From Oscillospiraceae bacterium (GTDB lineage Bacteria > Bacillota > Clostridia > Oscillospirales > Oscillospiraceae), in assembly GCA_015067585.1 (NCBI GenBank), contig SVMC01000002.1, forward strand, positions 49,560 to 113,559: 64,000 nucleotides of DNA, in the 5' to 3' direction. Below the pieces are notes generated by a model that saw nothing but the letters and a program-made list of their open reading frames with translations, had not been told where the DNA came from and did no database searches. A program made the translations under genes and the position numbers. Positions within the stretch are counted from its first letter, which is position 1, and every line of letters starts with the position of its first letter. This document shows, one piece after another, positions 51,084 to 63,900 of the stretch.

Positions 51084-53693
51084 ATGGAAACCAAGAATTA
51101 TGCAGTCATTGACAGTGTGGAAAAGCTGCGCAAGGCAATTGCGGATATGCGGCAGGCCCAGACCATCTTTGCTGAGTTCTCTCAGGAGCAGGTGGACAAG
51201 ATCTTCCTGGCTGCCGCCACCGCGGCGAACAAGGCGAGAATCCCCCTTGCAAAAATGGCGGTGGAAGAGACCGGCATGGGCGTGGTGGAGGACAAGGTCA
51301 TCAAGAACCACTATGCCGCGGAATATATTTACAACGCCTATAAGGACACCAAGACCTGCGGCGTCATCGAAGAAGACAAGGCCTACGGCATCAAAAAGAT
51401 CGCGGAACCCATCGGTGTGATCGCGGCGGTGATCCCCACCACCAATCCCACCTCCACCGCCATCTTCAAGTGCCTGCTGGCATTGAAGACCCGGAACGCC
51501 ATCGTCATCTCCCCTCACCCCAGAGCAAAGCGCAGCACCATTGAAGCGGCGAGAATTGTTCTGGAAGCAGCGGTGGCAGCGGGCGCTCCCGAGGGCATCA
51601 TCGACTGGATCGATGTTCCCAGCCTCGACATGACCAACACCGTCATGAAGGAAGCGGACATCATCCTGGCCACCGGCGGTCCCGGCATGGTGAAGGCCGC
51701 CTATTCCAGCGGCAAGCCTGCCCTTGGTGTTGGCGCGGGCAATACCCCCGCCATCATCGACGAATCCGCCAACATTCTGCTGGCGGTGAACTCCATCATC
51801 CATTCCAAGACCTTTGACAACGGCATGATCTGCGCCTCTGAGCAGTCCGTCATCGTACTGGAGCCGGTTTACGAGGCGGTGAAGGCAGAATTCGCTGCCC
51901 GCGGCTGCTATTTCCTCTCCCCGGAGGAAACCGACAAGGTTCGCCGCACCATCATCATCAACGGTGCCCTGAATGCCCGCATCGTGGGCCAGACGGCAGA
52001 AAAGATCGCCGCCCTTTCCGGCGTTACCGCTCCCGCAGGCACCAAGATCCTCATCGGCGAGGTGGAAAGTGTCGAGCTGAGCGAGGAATTCGCCCATGAA
52101 AAGCTCTCCCCTGTCCTTGCCATGTACAAGGCTGTGAGCTTTGAAGATGCCCTTGCCAAAGCCGAGCATTTGATCGCCGACGGCGGCTACGGCCACACCT
52201 CCTCCATCTACCTCAACGAGATCACCGAGACGGAAAAGCTCCATCAGTTTGCCGAGCGCATGAAGACCTGCCGCATCCTTGTAAATACCCCCTCCTCCCA
52301 CGGCGGCATCGGTGACCTTTACAACTTCAAGCTGGCCCCCTCCCTGACCCTTGGCTGCGGCTCCTGGGGCGGCAACTCCACCTCCGACAATGTTGGGGTC
52401 AAGCATCTTCTGAACATCAAAACCGTTGCAGAAAGAAGGGAAAATATGCTCTGGTTCCGCGCTCCGGAAAAGATCTACATCAAGAAGGGCTGCCTGCCCG
52501 TGGCACTGGACGAGCTGAAGACCGTGATGGGCAAAAAGCGGGCCTTCATCGTCACCGACACCTTCCTGTATGAAAACGGCTACACCAAGCCTGTCACCGA
52601 CAAGCTGGATGAAATGGGCATTGCCCACGCCACCTTCTTCGATGTGCAGCCTGACCCCACTCTGAAAAATGCCAAGGAAGGCGCGGCCCAGATGGCAGCC
52701 TTCAAGCCCGACACCATCATCGCTCTGGGCGGCGGCTCCGCCATGGACGCGGCCAAGATCATGTGGGTGCTGTACGAGCATCCCGAGGCAGACTTCATGG
52801 ACATGGCCATGCGCTTCATCGACATCCGCAAGCGTGTTTACGACTTCCCCAAGCTGGGCGAAAAGGCCTATTTCATCGCCATCCCCACCTCCGCCGGCAC
52901 CGGCTCCGAGGTGACCCCCTTCGCTGTCATCACCGATGACGCCACCGGCGTCAAGTACCCTCTGGCAGACTATGAGCTGCTGCCCAACATGGCCATCATC
53001 GACACAGACTTCCATATGTCCGCGCCCAAGGGCCTCACCGCCGCCTCCGGCATCGATGCCGTCACCCACGCGGTGGAAGCCTATGCCGCCATGCTGGCCA
53101 CGGATTACACCGACGGCCTTGCCCTGCAGGCATTGAAGAACATCTTCAAGTACCTACCCCGGGCCTATGAAAACGGTCAGACCGATGTGGAGGCCAGAGA
53201 GAAGATGGCAAATGCCGCCACCATGGCGGGCATGGCCTTCGCCAATGCCTTCTTGGGCGTATGCCACTCCATGGCCCATAAGCTGGGCGCCTTCCATCAC
53301 CTGCCCCACGGCGTTGCCAACGCCCTGATGATCGAAGAGGTTCTCCGCTTCAATGCCGCCGAAGCGCCGGTGAAGATGGGCACCTTCTCCCAGTACGATC
53401 ATCCCCATACCCTTGCCCGCTATGGCGAGATCGCGGACGCTCTGGGTCTGGGCGGTGCCAATGACGAAGAAAAGCTGGAAAATCTGATCCGCGCCATCAA
53501 CGAGCTGAAGGAAAAAGTTGGAATCCGCGCCACCATCCGGGATTACGGCATTGCCGAGGCCGACTTCCTTGCGACTCTGGACGAGATGGTGGAGCTGGCC
53601 TTTGATGACCAGTGCACCGGCGCCAATCCCCGGTACCCCCTGATGCGCGAGATCCGTCAGATGTACCTCAATGCCTACTATGGAACCCACTGA
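51084..53693 (+). CDS. adhE: Bifunctional acetaldehyde-CoA/alcohol dehydrogenase
   Basis: 869 residues, fused ALDH + Fe-ADH. The CoA-acylating aldehyde dehydrogenase (1-~430) has its catalytic Cys in FDNGMICASEQS. The iron-dependent ADH (~450-869) has GGGSAMDAAKIMW, AGTGSEVTPFAVITDD and the metal histidines in CHSMAHKLGAFHHLPHGVAN. It turns acetyl-CoA to ethanol and regenerates NAD+ during fermentation; such enzymes form spirosomes. ATG after GGAGG. A phosphotransferase gene starts 16 nt after the stop. Confidence 0.96.
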   Translation: METKNYAVIDSVEKLRKAIADMRQAQTIFAEFSQEQVDKIFLAAATAANKARIPLAKMAVEETGMGVVEDKVIKNHYAAEYIYNAYKDTKTCGVIEEDKAYGIKKIAEPIGVIAAVIPTTNPTSTAIFKCLLALKTRNAIVISPHPRAKRSTIEAARIVLEAAVAAGAPEGIIDWIDVPSLDMTNTVMKEADIILATGGPGMVKAAYSSGKPALGVGAGNTPAIIDESANILLAVNSIIHSKTFDNGMICASEQSVIVLEPVYEAVKAEFAARGCYFLSPEETDKVRRTIIINGALNARIVGQTAEKIAALSGVTAPAGTKILIGEVESVELSEEFAHEKLSPVLAMYKAVSFEDALAKAEHLIADGGYGHTSSIYLNEITETEKLHQFAERMKTCRILVNTPSSHGGIGDLYNFKLAPSLTLGCGSWGGNSTSDNVGVKHLLNIKTVAERRENMLWFRAPEKIYIKKGCLPVALDELKTVMGKKRAFIVTDTFLYENGYTKPVTDKLDEMGIAHATFFDVQPDPTLKNAKEGAAQMAAFKPDTIIALGGGSAMDAAKIMWVLYEHPEADFMDMAMRFIDIRKRVYDFPKLGEKAYFIAIPTSAGTGSEVTPFAVITDDATGVKYPLADYELLPNMAIIDTDFHMSAPKGLTAASGIDAVTHAVEAYAAMLATDYTDGLALQALKNIFKYLPRAYENGQTDVEAREKMANAATMAGMAFANAFLGVCHSMAHKLGAFHHLPHGVANALMIEEVLRFNAAEAPVKMGTFSQYDHPHTLARYGEIADALGLGGANDEEKLENLIRAINELKEKVGIRATIRDYGIAEADFLATLDEMVELAFDDQCTGANPRYPLMREIRQMYLNAYYGTH

Positions 53694-53709
53694 TAAGGGA
53701 GGTAGAACC

Positions 53710-54459
53710 ATGAAATTAGATCAAGTGATTGCAGTCAGAAAGAACAAGACCATTTACCGGGACGGCGAGCGCTGCATCAAGCTGTTTGATGCCGATTACT
53801 CCAAGGCCGATGTGCTGAACGAGGCCCTGAATCAGGCACGGGTGGAGGAAACCGGCCTGAACATCCCCAAGGTGCTGGAAGTCACCATGGTGGAGGGCAA
53901 ATGGGCCATCGTTTCCGAATTCATCGAGGGCAAGACCCTTGCCCAGCTCATGGAAGAGAATCCCCGGAAGAAGGCGGAGTATCTGGAGCTTTTGGTGGAT
54001 CTGCAGCTTGCCATGCACGGCAAGACCTGCCCCATGCTTAACAAGCTGAAGGATAAGATGAACCGCAAGATCAGCCAGACCAAATTGGATGCCACCACCC
54101 GCTACGACCTGCACACCCGCCTTGAGGGGATGCCCAAGCACAAGAAGCTCTGCCACGGCGATTTTAACCCCTCCAACATCATCCTCACGGATGCCGGAGA
54201 TGCCTATATCCTGGATTGGTCCCACGCCACCCAGGGCAATGCCTCCGCGGACGCCGCCAGAACCTATCTGCTGTTCTGCCTCAGCGGCGACTTCTCCGGC
54301 GGCAAGCAGTATCTCGACCTGTTCTGCAAAAAGAGCGACACCGCCAAGCAGTATGTGCAGAAGTGGATGCCCATCGTAGCCGCCTCCCAGTCCGTCAAGG
54401 GCAACGAAGCGGAGCGGGACTTCCTCCTGTCCTGGGTCAGTGTGGTAGATTACGAATAA
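53710..54459 (+). CDS. Aminoglycoside-phosphotransferase-fold kinase-like protein
   Basis: 249 residues. The kinase N-lobe is small (KNKTIYRDGERCIKLF). The C-lobe carries the catalytic loop LCHGDFNPSNIIL (HGDxxxxN) and the DWSHATQG (D-type metal) motif of the APH/choline-kinase group. Substrate unknown. Its tight spacing after adhE (16 nt) suggests cotranscription with an ethanol-forming enzyme, so a metabolic small-molecule kinase is more likely than antibiotic resistance. ATG at 53710 after AGGGAGG. Confidence 0.85.
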   Translation: MKLDQVIAVRKNKTIYRDGERCIKLFDADYSKADVLNEALNQARVEETGLNIPKVLEVTMVEGKWAIVSEFIEGKTLAQLMEENPRKKAEYLELLVDLQLAMHGKTCPMLNKLKDKMNRKISQTKLDATTRYDLHTRLEGMPKHKKLCHGDFNPSNIILTDAGDAYILDWSHATQGNASADAARTYLLFCLSGDFSGGKQYLDLFCKKSDTAKQYVQKWMPIVAASQSVKGNEAERDFLLSWVSVVDYE

Positions 54460-54511
54460 TGCGCCCGAACCGGGCGGCCCGGAGCCTCTTTCCCATTCCA
54501 TCATCAAATAA

Positions 54512-54569
54512 GTCAATCAGTGGACGGTTCTCCGATCGGCTTGCCGATCAGAGAACCGTCCACTGATTG
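54512..54569. repeat. REP family A, copy 10
   Basis: GTCAATCAGTGGACGG...CCACTGATTG with the centre GATCGGCTTGCCGATC. The paired G-to-T and C-to-A changes in the arms (TGGACGG/CCGTCCA) preserve the stem. Confidence 0.8.
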
Positions 54570-54740
54570 CGCCGCGGCTGCCTTCAGGACGATGTGGGCA
54601 TCGTCCCCTACAGTGCGTTCTGCTGCCGAAGCCTTACCCTGAATAATTAACAAATTGATGGCGAAAAAATTGTACGCAATGTCCAAAGATTGCAATATAT
54701 CAAAGTAGATTATTGAAAATACCTAATATATTTTATATAG

Positions 54741-54965
54741 TATAATTGATTTTGTGTTCCCTTGCACAATGTGAGAACATACCGAATAACCTCGCAGAGG
54801 ATTGATGCGAGATTGAAAAGGGGAAACATGGCTTGCCTGCCGGATGGAAAAGGTTCGGCCGGGCGGAAAATTTTCAGGAAGGGAAGTGTTGTAATTCCGT
54901 GCGCTGCGGCGCTGAGCAAAACAAACCGCGACCAAATAACCATCAAACGAAAAAGGAGGATCATT
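54741..54965 (+). promoter_or_regulatory. Long leader of the GH3 gene
   Basis: TATAAT at 54741-54746 is followed by a ~210-nt leader with small hairpins (CTCGCA...TGCGAG at 54793-54813) and a purine-rich stretch, then AAAGGAGG before the ATG. It carries no riboswitch consensus that I can identify. The stretch 54570-54740 has no gene. Confidence 0.4.
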
Positions 54966-57900
54966 ATGAAAAAATTCTCAAGAGGCATTGCGCTGCTGCT
55001 TTGCATTGTTATGGTTCTGGGTATGCTCCCCACCACCATCCTTGCTGCAGATGAGGCTGATGCCAAGGCATACACCCTTGCCACCGAAGTGGAAGTCGGC
55101 AAGCAGTATGTCATCGTCTCCAATGGCTATGCCCTGAAAAACGCATCCGCAGCTGTTTCCACAGCAAATGGCGGCACTTCTCTGGCATCTGCCGCTGTCA
55201 CCGTAGAAGACGGCAAGATCACCTCTGAAGTCACGGCCGACATGATCTGGGACTTTGCCGAAGGTACCACCACCCAGGCAGACCATCCCTACACCGGCTA
55301 CTTTATCACCAATGGTGACAGCAAGTTCCTGTCCCGCGGCTCTTCCGGCGGCGCAGGCGTTGCTCCCCTGAACACCGAGACCTATGACGCATCCAACGTA
55401 TCTTCCAAGCCCCATTACGCATACTGGTCCGTTGAGGAAGTTGGCGGCGTGATGTCCCTGTTCCTGTTCAGCACCAGCAGCTCCGACTATGTCTTCTTTG
55501 CCCGGGGTGCAGAGGCAGGCTTCGACGCTCCCGGCGTTTCTCAGGACAACTGGCAGAGCGCCAGCTATCCCATTGAGCTGTATGTCGTGGGCGAAGCCGG
55601 TGAGGCTCCCGTGGTTCCCGAAGAACCCGAAAAGCCCATCATCAATACCGACATCCCCATCTATGAGAACCCCGAGTACACCTTCGCGGAACGCGGCGCT
55701 GACCTGGTTGCCCGTATGACCCTGAAGCAGAAGGGCTCTCAGCTCGTGGAAGGCTCTCCCGCCATTGCTGCTGCCGATCTGGGCGGCGGCGCGCTGAATG
55801 TTCCCGCCACCAAGAGCATCGCCCGCTACAGCTGGTGGAGTGAAGCTCTGCACGGCTACCTCCGCGACAACATGAATCCCCAGTCCGAAGGCACCAAGGA
55901 CAATGTCAGCTATGCACAGAGCCTGACCATGGGCTCCACCTGGAACCCCGAGCTCTACTATATTGGTGCCACCATGATCTCCGATGAGATCCGTGAGCGT
56001 ACCATCACCAACTCCCTTGGCAACGCCATCAACCTGAACTTCTACTCCCCCACGGTCAACATGCAGCGTGACCCCCGCTGGGGCCGTAACGAAGAGTCCT
56101 ACTCCGAAGACCCCCTGCTGGTCTCCACCATGGGCACTCAGTTCGTTCTGGGTATGGAAGGTAAGAATCAGGACGGCAGCATGATCGACCCCGACGGCTA
56201 CTACAAGACCCTCACCACCATCAAGCACTATGTGGCCAACAACACCGAGGCCATCCGTACCAACGGCGGTGCTACCACCGACCTGCGCGCTCTGCGTGAA
56301 TACTACTGCGCACCCTACCGCGAAGTCATTCAGGCTTCCGATGTGCGCTCCGTCATGACCGCATACAGCTCCCTGAACGGTGAGCCCAGCTCCTACAGCT
56401 CCTATCTGATGGATACCCTGCTGCGCCAGACCTATGGCTTCAGCGGCTACATCACCTCCGACTGCGACTCCGCCAAGACCATTGCCAACCTGAACTACAC
56501 CAACCCCCGTACCGGCGTGAAGCTGACCGCGGTGGAGCAGATGGCAGGCGCACTGGCCCACGGCGAAGATCTGGAATGCAACTCCGGCATCACCGCCAAT
56601 GTTGGCGACTACAACCAGCTCTCCGAGCAGATGGTAGAAGCCGGCGTCCAGACCGACAAGGGCACCTTCACCGAAAACACCATTGATATCGCGGCCCATC
56701 GTCTGATGACCGCCCGTATCTCCACCGGCGAATTCGACGAAGATCTGAAGTACACCAACGAAGCCCTTGCCCGTAAGGCTGATCAGGCCGCCCGCGGCAT
56801 CAACAACTACACGCCCGAGCGTCTGGCTGTGGTTGACCAGCAGGTAGAAGAAGGCGTCGTCATGCTGAAGAACGATGACCTCCTGCCTCTCGACATCCCC
56901 GCCACCGGCGAATATACCGTTGCCATCGTTGGCGCATGGCAGACCGATATGTATCTGGGCCTGTACTCCTCCGAGCAGCGTCATGCCCAGGACGATGTCC
57001 ACAGAATCAACATCCAGCGCGGCATCCGTGAAGCCATCCAGGCCGTGAACCCCGATGTCACCTTCACCTATGTCACTTCCAACACCCTGTCCGCCACCAA
57101 CGAAGCTGCCATCGCCGCCGCTGATGTGGCCATCGTCGTCACCGGTACCGGCAGCAGCTACTCCGCAGAAGGCAGAGACCGCTCCACCATCGTGCTTCCC
57201 AACAACCAGGCACAGCTCATCTCCAATGTTGGCAAGCTGAATGAGAACACCATCGCCATCATGGAAACCTGCGGCCCCATGCAGGTCACCACGTTCGAGA
57301 ATGATGTCAAGGCCATCCTGTGGTCCAGCTTCGGCGGCATCCGCAAGGGCGTAGGCTTCGGTAAGATCATCACCGGCGCTGTCAACCCCTCCGGCCACCT
57401 GACCTCTACCTGGCATCAGAACGACTCCGATATCCCCGGCATCAGAAACTATAATATGTACAATACCAACGGCGACTCCGGCCGTACCTATATGTACTAC
57501 AACGGCGCTGTGGCTCCCAGCTATGTCTTCGGCTATGGCCTGAGCTACACCACCTTCGAATACTCCAACCTGAAGATCGACAAGACCGCATACGATGCCA
57601 ACGACACCATCAAGGTCTCCTTCAATGTCAAGAACACCGGCGATGTTGCAGGTAAGGATGTTACCCAGCTCTATGTTGCCCAGCCCGAGGCACCTGCAGA
57701 ACTCAATCGTCCCATCCGCCAGCTCCGTGGCTTCGAAAAGATCGAGCTCCAGCCCGGCGAGACCAAGACCGTTGAGATGGAAATCGCAATTCCCGATTTT
57801 GCCCGCTACTATGAAGAAGACGATTGCTTCAAGGTAGACACCGGCCTGTATCAGATCCAGGTTGGCGAAGACTCCGCCAACGCAAACCTCACCGCTGACT

Positions 57901-60900
57901 TCACCGTCTCCGGCGAAATGGATGTCTATCCCACTGTCCTGACCGTTAAGGCCAACCAGGACGGCGACGATGTTCTGGGTGTAGAAGAGCGCCTGATCTT
58001 CGACAAGGGCGCTACCATCAACCCCCAGCTCACCGTTGCGATGAACGATGAGAGCCTGTACGGCTACATCATCAAGGAGCAGACCAGTATCATCAAGTCT
58101 CTGGAATCCTGTCCCCTGCCCGAAGGCATGACCTTCACCTACAAGTCCAACCGTCCCAGCGTCGTCAAGGTGGAAGGCGATGTCATCAAGGCGGTCGGCC
58201 CCGGCGTTGCCACCGTTACCGTCACCGGCGAACTGGACGGCCATGTGGTCACCGCTGACTTCGTTGCTTACGTTGAAAGCTCCGCCAACATCGACGGCAT
58301 CAAGGTAAACGGCGAACTCCTCGAAGGCTTCTCCCGCGAATGCTACACCTATGAGCTCAGCGGCTACGAAACCGCTCCCGTCGTGGAAGCTGTCTCCAAC
58401 AACGATGATCTCGACATCACCGTCACCCAGGCCGCAGGCGTTCCCGGCACTGCCGTGATCCGCTGCGAATATGCCGCTGCCAACCAGGTCCTGTACTACC
58501 GTGTGGGCTTCGGCAAGGCTCCCGTCTCCACTGACTTCACCGAAGGCTGGGCCGCTGCCCAGGCCAAGGGCTGGAGCGTTGTGAACGGCAATGGCAATGC
58601 TGCCTTCGGCGCAAACGGCCTGACCATCACCGCAGAAAAGGGTGAATTCGGCAGCGATACCGCGCCTGCCAACATCTATCTGGAATCCGCCACCGGCGAA
58701 TGGGTCGCACAGACCTACATGACCCTCGATGGCCTGAACGCCAGCGGTCAGAAGGGCGGCCTCATCGTCTATGACGATGCCGACAACAGCATCCAGATGG
58801 TCTATCAGCAGACCTCCGCCAGCGCGGGTGCCCTGCGTCTTTACAACCGTGTCGCAGGCGAGACCACGCAGGTGGCTTCCGTCACCGCCTCTGTTGCCAA
58901 CGGCCTGTATCTGCAGGCGGTCAAGCAGGGCTCTGACTATACCTTCAACTACTCCGTGGACGGCAAGTCCTGGGAGAACCTGGCCACCAAGGTGAATAAC
59001 CTCATGGCCTGCCCGCAGGTTGGTGTTCTGGCCAACACCGGCACCACCTCCGCTGATTCCTTCTCCGCTTCCTTCGATGGCATCACCATCTCCAAGGTCG
59101 CACTGCTCTATCCCCGTCTGTCCGGCATCACCATCGATGGCCAGCCCATGACCGGCTTCGAGAAGGAAACCTTCTTCTACAGCTATGAGCTGCCCGCCGA
59201 TGCCGAAAAGGCTCCCGTGGTTGGCGGCATCCCCGCGGATGAAGAGCTCACCGTGGAATGCAAGCAGCTGGAAGGCACTCCCTTCGGCACCGCTTCCATC
59301 ACCGTCTCCACCGACATCGCAAGCCAGACCTACATCATCGCCTTCAACCATGGCCCCATGTCCGACTATTTCGCCGATGGCGACATCAGCGATGTCTGGA
59401 CCGTGCTCCGCGAGAACAAGGCTGCTTACGAGATCAATAAGGGCGAAGGCCTCGTGCTTCCCACCCAGCGCTACGACATCTACTCCACCGGCGCCGCTTG
59501 GGAGAATGTCTTCGTTGCTCCCGCCGTGGGCAACTGGCAGGTCGTTGCCAAGATCCACTATCCCCAGCTCCCCAATGCCAACTATCAGCAGGCCATGCTG
59601 CTGGTCTGGGAGGATGAGGACAACTACATCCGTATGAACTGCCAGCAGAGCAGCCTGAAGCTGGAACCCGGCGTAGAAACCGGCGGCTCCTTCAGCGCAA
59701 GCCTCAGCTCTGCCAACGCCCAGGCCAATGCCGACGGCACCGTTACCCTGTACTTCATGATCGGCCGTCAGGGCAACAACTACTCCGTCAGCTACTCTCA
59801 GGATGGTCTGAACTACACCACCCTGGGCACCGCTACCAACATCAACTATAAGGATCCCAAGATCGGTCTGTTTGCTTCCATGAACAACTCCGGCAACCAG
59901 ATCAAGGCCAACTACGAATATCTGGCAGTCACCTCCATCGGCGGCGTCGAAGAGATGAACTACGGCCAGATGCTCGATTGGGCAGCTCAGAATGTTGCCG
60001 ACTATGTGGCAGCAGACATCCCCGCAGAAGTTACCGACAATATTGAGTTCTCCAAGATCCCCCATGGCTACACCATGGAAGTGGAATCCAGTGATCCCAC
60101 CGTCATCACTCCCGATGGCACTGTCCTGCCCAGCGGCAGCGACAAGACCGTCACTCTGACCGTCAAGATCACCGAAGGCGCAGCTTCCGGCAGCGCCACC
60201 GTCAATGTCAAGGTGCCCGGCACCGGCAGCGGCTGCGATCATGAATATGAAGCAGTTGTCACCGAACCCACCTGCACCGAGGACGGCTTCACCACCAACA
60301 CCTGCGGCCTGTGCGGCGAAGAAGTCATCACCGGCATCGTTCCCGCTCTGGGTCACGACTGGGATGACGGCGTCGTCACCAAGGAACCCACCGCCACCGC
60401 TGACGGTGTCCGCACCTATACCTGCGGCCGCTGCGGTGAGACCTACACCGAAGTGATCCCCGCAACCGGCAAGGTGGATATGTCCGACATCGACTTCACC
60501 AAGGCTTCCGCAGCCTCCCGCTACACCGTGGACAATCAGGTTTCCGCTGCCCTGCAGGAAAAGGGCCTGTACCTGATCACCACCACCGACGCATTCGAGC
60601 CCTGCAACGGCCAGATCGATACCTTCGCACCCGCTGATGTCATCCAGATCCCCGTGAAGGGCGATTGGAGCGCCACCATGAAGTTCGACTTCAGCCAGGC
60701 AAGTGCTGCCAACGGCTACTATCAGTTCTTCGGCTTCTACGCCGCTGAAGGCGACGACTATCAGAACATGGCCGGTATCCGCGGCGGCGACGGCGCATAC
60801 CAGAACTTCCTCCGTGTGGACGGCGAAGTCACCGCTGACAGCGCTGACCTGAATTCTCAGCCCGGTCTGGCTGCCAACGGCACCTACTGGTGGAGAATCG

Positions 60901-63900
60901 TGAAGGAAGGCGACACCTACACCTGCTACCGCAGCGAAGACGGTGAAGAATTCACCGAAATGTTCAAGTATGAGGCAACCGGCATCGAAGCCAACAAGCT
61001 CATCATCGACGCTTACACCGGTATGACCGCTGGCTACGAATTTGTCGTTGACTCCATCGACTTCGAGGTCGAGGGTCTGGCACCCATCGACTTCACCAAC
61101 CCCGCTGATGCTTCCAAGTACGAGATCCTTGAGCAGGCTTCCTCCGAGGTCCGTGAGGGCGGCCTGTACATGGTCACCACCCGCGAAGCTTTCGAGCCCT
61201 GCAACGGTCAGGTCGATACCTTCGCACCCAAGGACGTTGTCAAGGTTCCCGTGGCCGGCGATTGGTCCGCAACCCTAAGTTCGACTTCAGCACTGCATCC
61301 GCAGCCAACGGCTACTATCAGTTCTTCGGCTTCTACGCAGCCGCCGGCGATGACTACCAGAATCTGGCCGGTATCCGCGGCGGCGACGGCGCATTCCAGA
61401 ACTTCCTGCGTGTTGACGGCAATGTCACCGCTGACAGCGCTGACCTGAACTCCTCTCCCGGTCTTGCCGAAAACGGCACCTACTGGTGGAGAATCGTCAA
61501 GGAAGGCGACACCTACACCTGCTACCGCAGCGCTGACGGTGAAGAATTCACCGAAATGTTCAAGTATGAGGCAACCGGCATCGAAGCCGATTCCATCATC
61601 ATCGACGCCTACACCGGCATGACCGCAGGCTACGAATTCCTGCTGGATTCTCTGGTCTTCGAGGGCGGTCAGGGCAGCACCACTCCCGTTGCCAAGCCCG
61701 AGATCACCGGCATCACCGTAGACGGTGAAGCCATCGAAGGCTTCGATCCCGCAGTCCGCGTTTACAATGTGGAAGTTTCCAAGGACAGCACCGAGGCTCC
61801 CGTGGTCGCAGCAGTGGCCGGCAATGCCGACACCGCCGTCACCGTCGAGCAGCTCGAAGGCCCCTTCGGCACCGCCACCATCACCGCCACCGCCGGCACC
61901 AGAACCCTCACCTACACCGTCAGCTTCAACTACGGTCCCGAGGATGACTACTTCGCCGACGGCGACATGAGCGACAACTGGACCATCCTCAATGAGGTAA
62001 AGGATCCCACCGAAACCCGTCCCTGGACTTACTACCGCTTCGAAGAGGGCGTAGGTCTTGTGCTTCCCACTCAGAAGGGCAGCATCTACATGGCTAAGCA
62101 GGCTGACCCCGAAGGTCCCTGGACTAATGTCTTCCTGATGCCGGCTATGGGCGACTGGGAGATCATCACCAAGTCCTTCTATCCCGAACTGCCCAAGGAC
62201 ATCTATCAGCAGACGCAGGTCCTGGGCTGGCAGGATGAAGACCACTACATCCGCATCAACTGCCAGTACAACGCACAGCAGAACCTGCGCGTTGAACCCG
62301 CAAACGAAGTCGGCTCCAACCGCTTCGATATCCTGAATGTCACCTACGCACAGGCCAATGCAGACAACACCGCAACCCTCTACTACAAGATGACCAAGGA
62401 AGGCACCACCTACACCGTGGCATACTCCACCGACTGCAAGACTTGGGTAGATGGCGGCACCGTGGAAGGCCTGAACTACATCGATCCCAAGTTCGGCCTG
62501 TTCGCAACCCAGGACGACTCCAACGACAACTACATTGAACTGTCCTTCGAATATGTTGCAGTTACTTCCCGTAACGGCGAAGTTCTGAAGACCGACGAAG
62601 AAGTTCTCCTGTGGGCCGCTCAGAATGCTGCCGACTACATGGCAGAAAGCCTGCCCGCAGAGACCGTCGAGGCTCTGTCCGTCAAGGCACCTCACGGCTA
62701 CACCGTAGAGTTCGTTTCCAGCAACCCCGATGTCATCGCTGCCGACGGCACCGTCACTCCCGCTGAAAAGAGCACCAGCGTAGAAGTCAGCGTCAAGGTC
62801 ACCGAGGGCGACACCGTTGCCACCTCCGAGGCTGTCACCATCGTTGTCACCGGCACCGGTGTTGACGAATGCGAGCACGACTACACCGCTGTTGTCACCA
62901 AGCCCACCTGCACCGAAACCGGCTACACCACCTACACCTGCGAGCTCTGCGGCCACAGCTATGTCGGCGACGAGACCGAAAAGGTAGCACATAACTATGT
63001 CAAGGGCGAATGCACCGTCTGCGGCGCGGCAGATCCCGACTACAAGCCCGTGGAAGGCAACTTTGTCCTGGCTGAAACCGTCGAAGCCGGCAAGCAGTAT
63101 GTGGTGGTTTCCAACGGCTATGCACTGACCAATGTCACCACCAATGTTTCCACTGCCAACGGCGGCATCTCCCTCGGCTCCACCGCTGTCACCGTGGAAG
63201 ACGGCGTCATCACCTCCGAAGTCACCGAAGATATGATTTGGGACTTCGAGACCGGCTCCACCACCCAGGCAGACCATCCCTATGATGGCTTCTTCCTCAC
63301 CAACGCAGGCAGCAAGTACCTCAGCCGTGCTTCCTCCGGCGGCAACGGCGTTGCTCCTCTGAACACCGAGACCTATGACGCATCCAATGTGGACACCAAG
63401 TCTCACTACAACTACTGGACCATTGCCGATGTAAGCGGCACCACCAAGTCCATGTTCCTCTACAGCACCACCTCTTCTGACTATGTCTTCTTCCTCCGCG
63501 GCAGCTCCGAAGGCTTCGATGCTCCCGGCACCTCTCAGGACGGTTGGGAAAGCTATCAGAGCACCTACACGGTAGAGCTCTACGAAGTTGTTAACGGCGA
63601 TCCCGAATGCGAGCATGCATACGAAGAAGAGGTCACCAAGCCCAACTGCACCGACAAGGGCTACACCACCTACACCTGCTCCAAGTGCGGCCACACCTAC
63701 AAGGCTGACTATGTAGATGCTCTGGGCCATGATTACGAAGAAGTAGTCACCAAGCCCACCTGCACCGACAAGGGCTATACCACCTACACCTGCTCCGTTT
63801 GCGGCGACAGCTACAAGGGCAACGAAACCGCAGCACTGGGCCATGACTACGAAGAAGTGGTCACCGCTCCCACCTGCACCGACAAGGGCTACACCACCTA

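Noticed and set aside
50958..53069. 703-codon minus-strand frame opposite adhE
   Set aside because: Shadow of the well-conserved adhE gene, with composition typical of antisense frames in this genome.
54741..54965. Riboswitch (cobalamin or c-di-GMP type) in the GH3 leader
   Set aside because: Some GGGAA and GC-rich hairpins are suggestive, but no B12 box or c-di-GMP core could be found.
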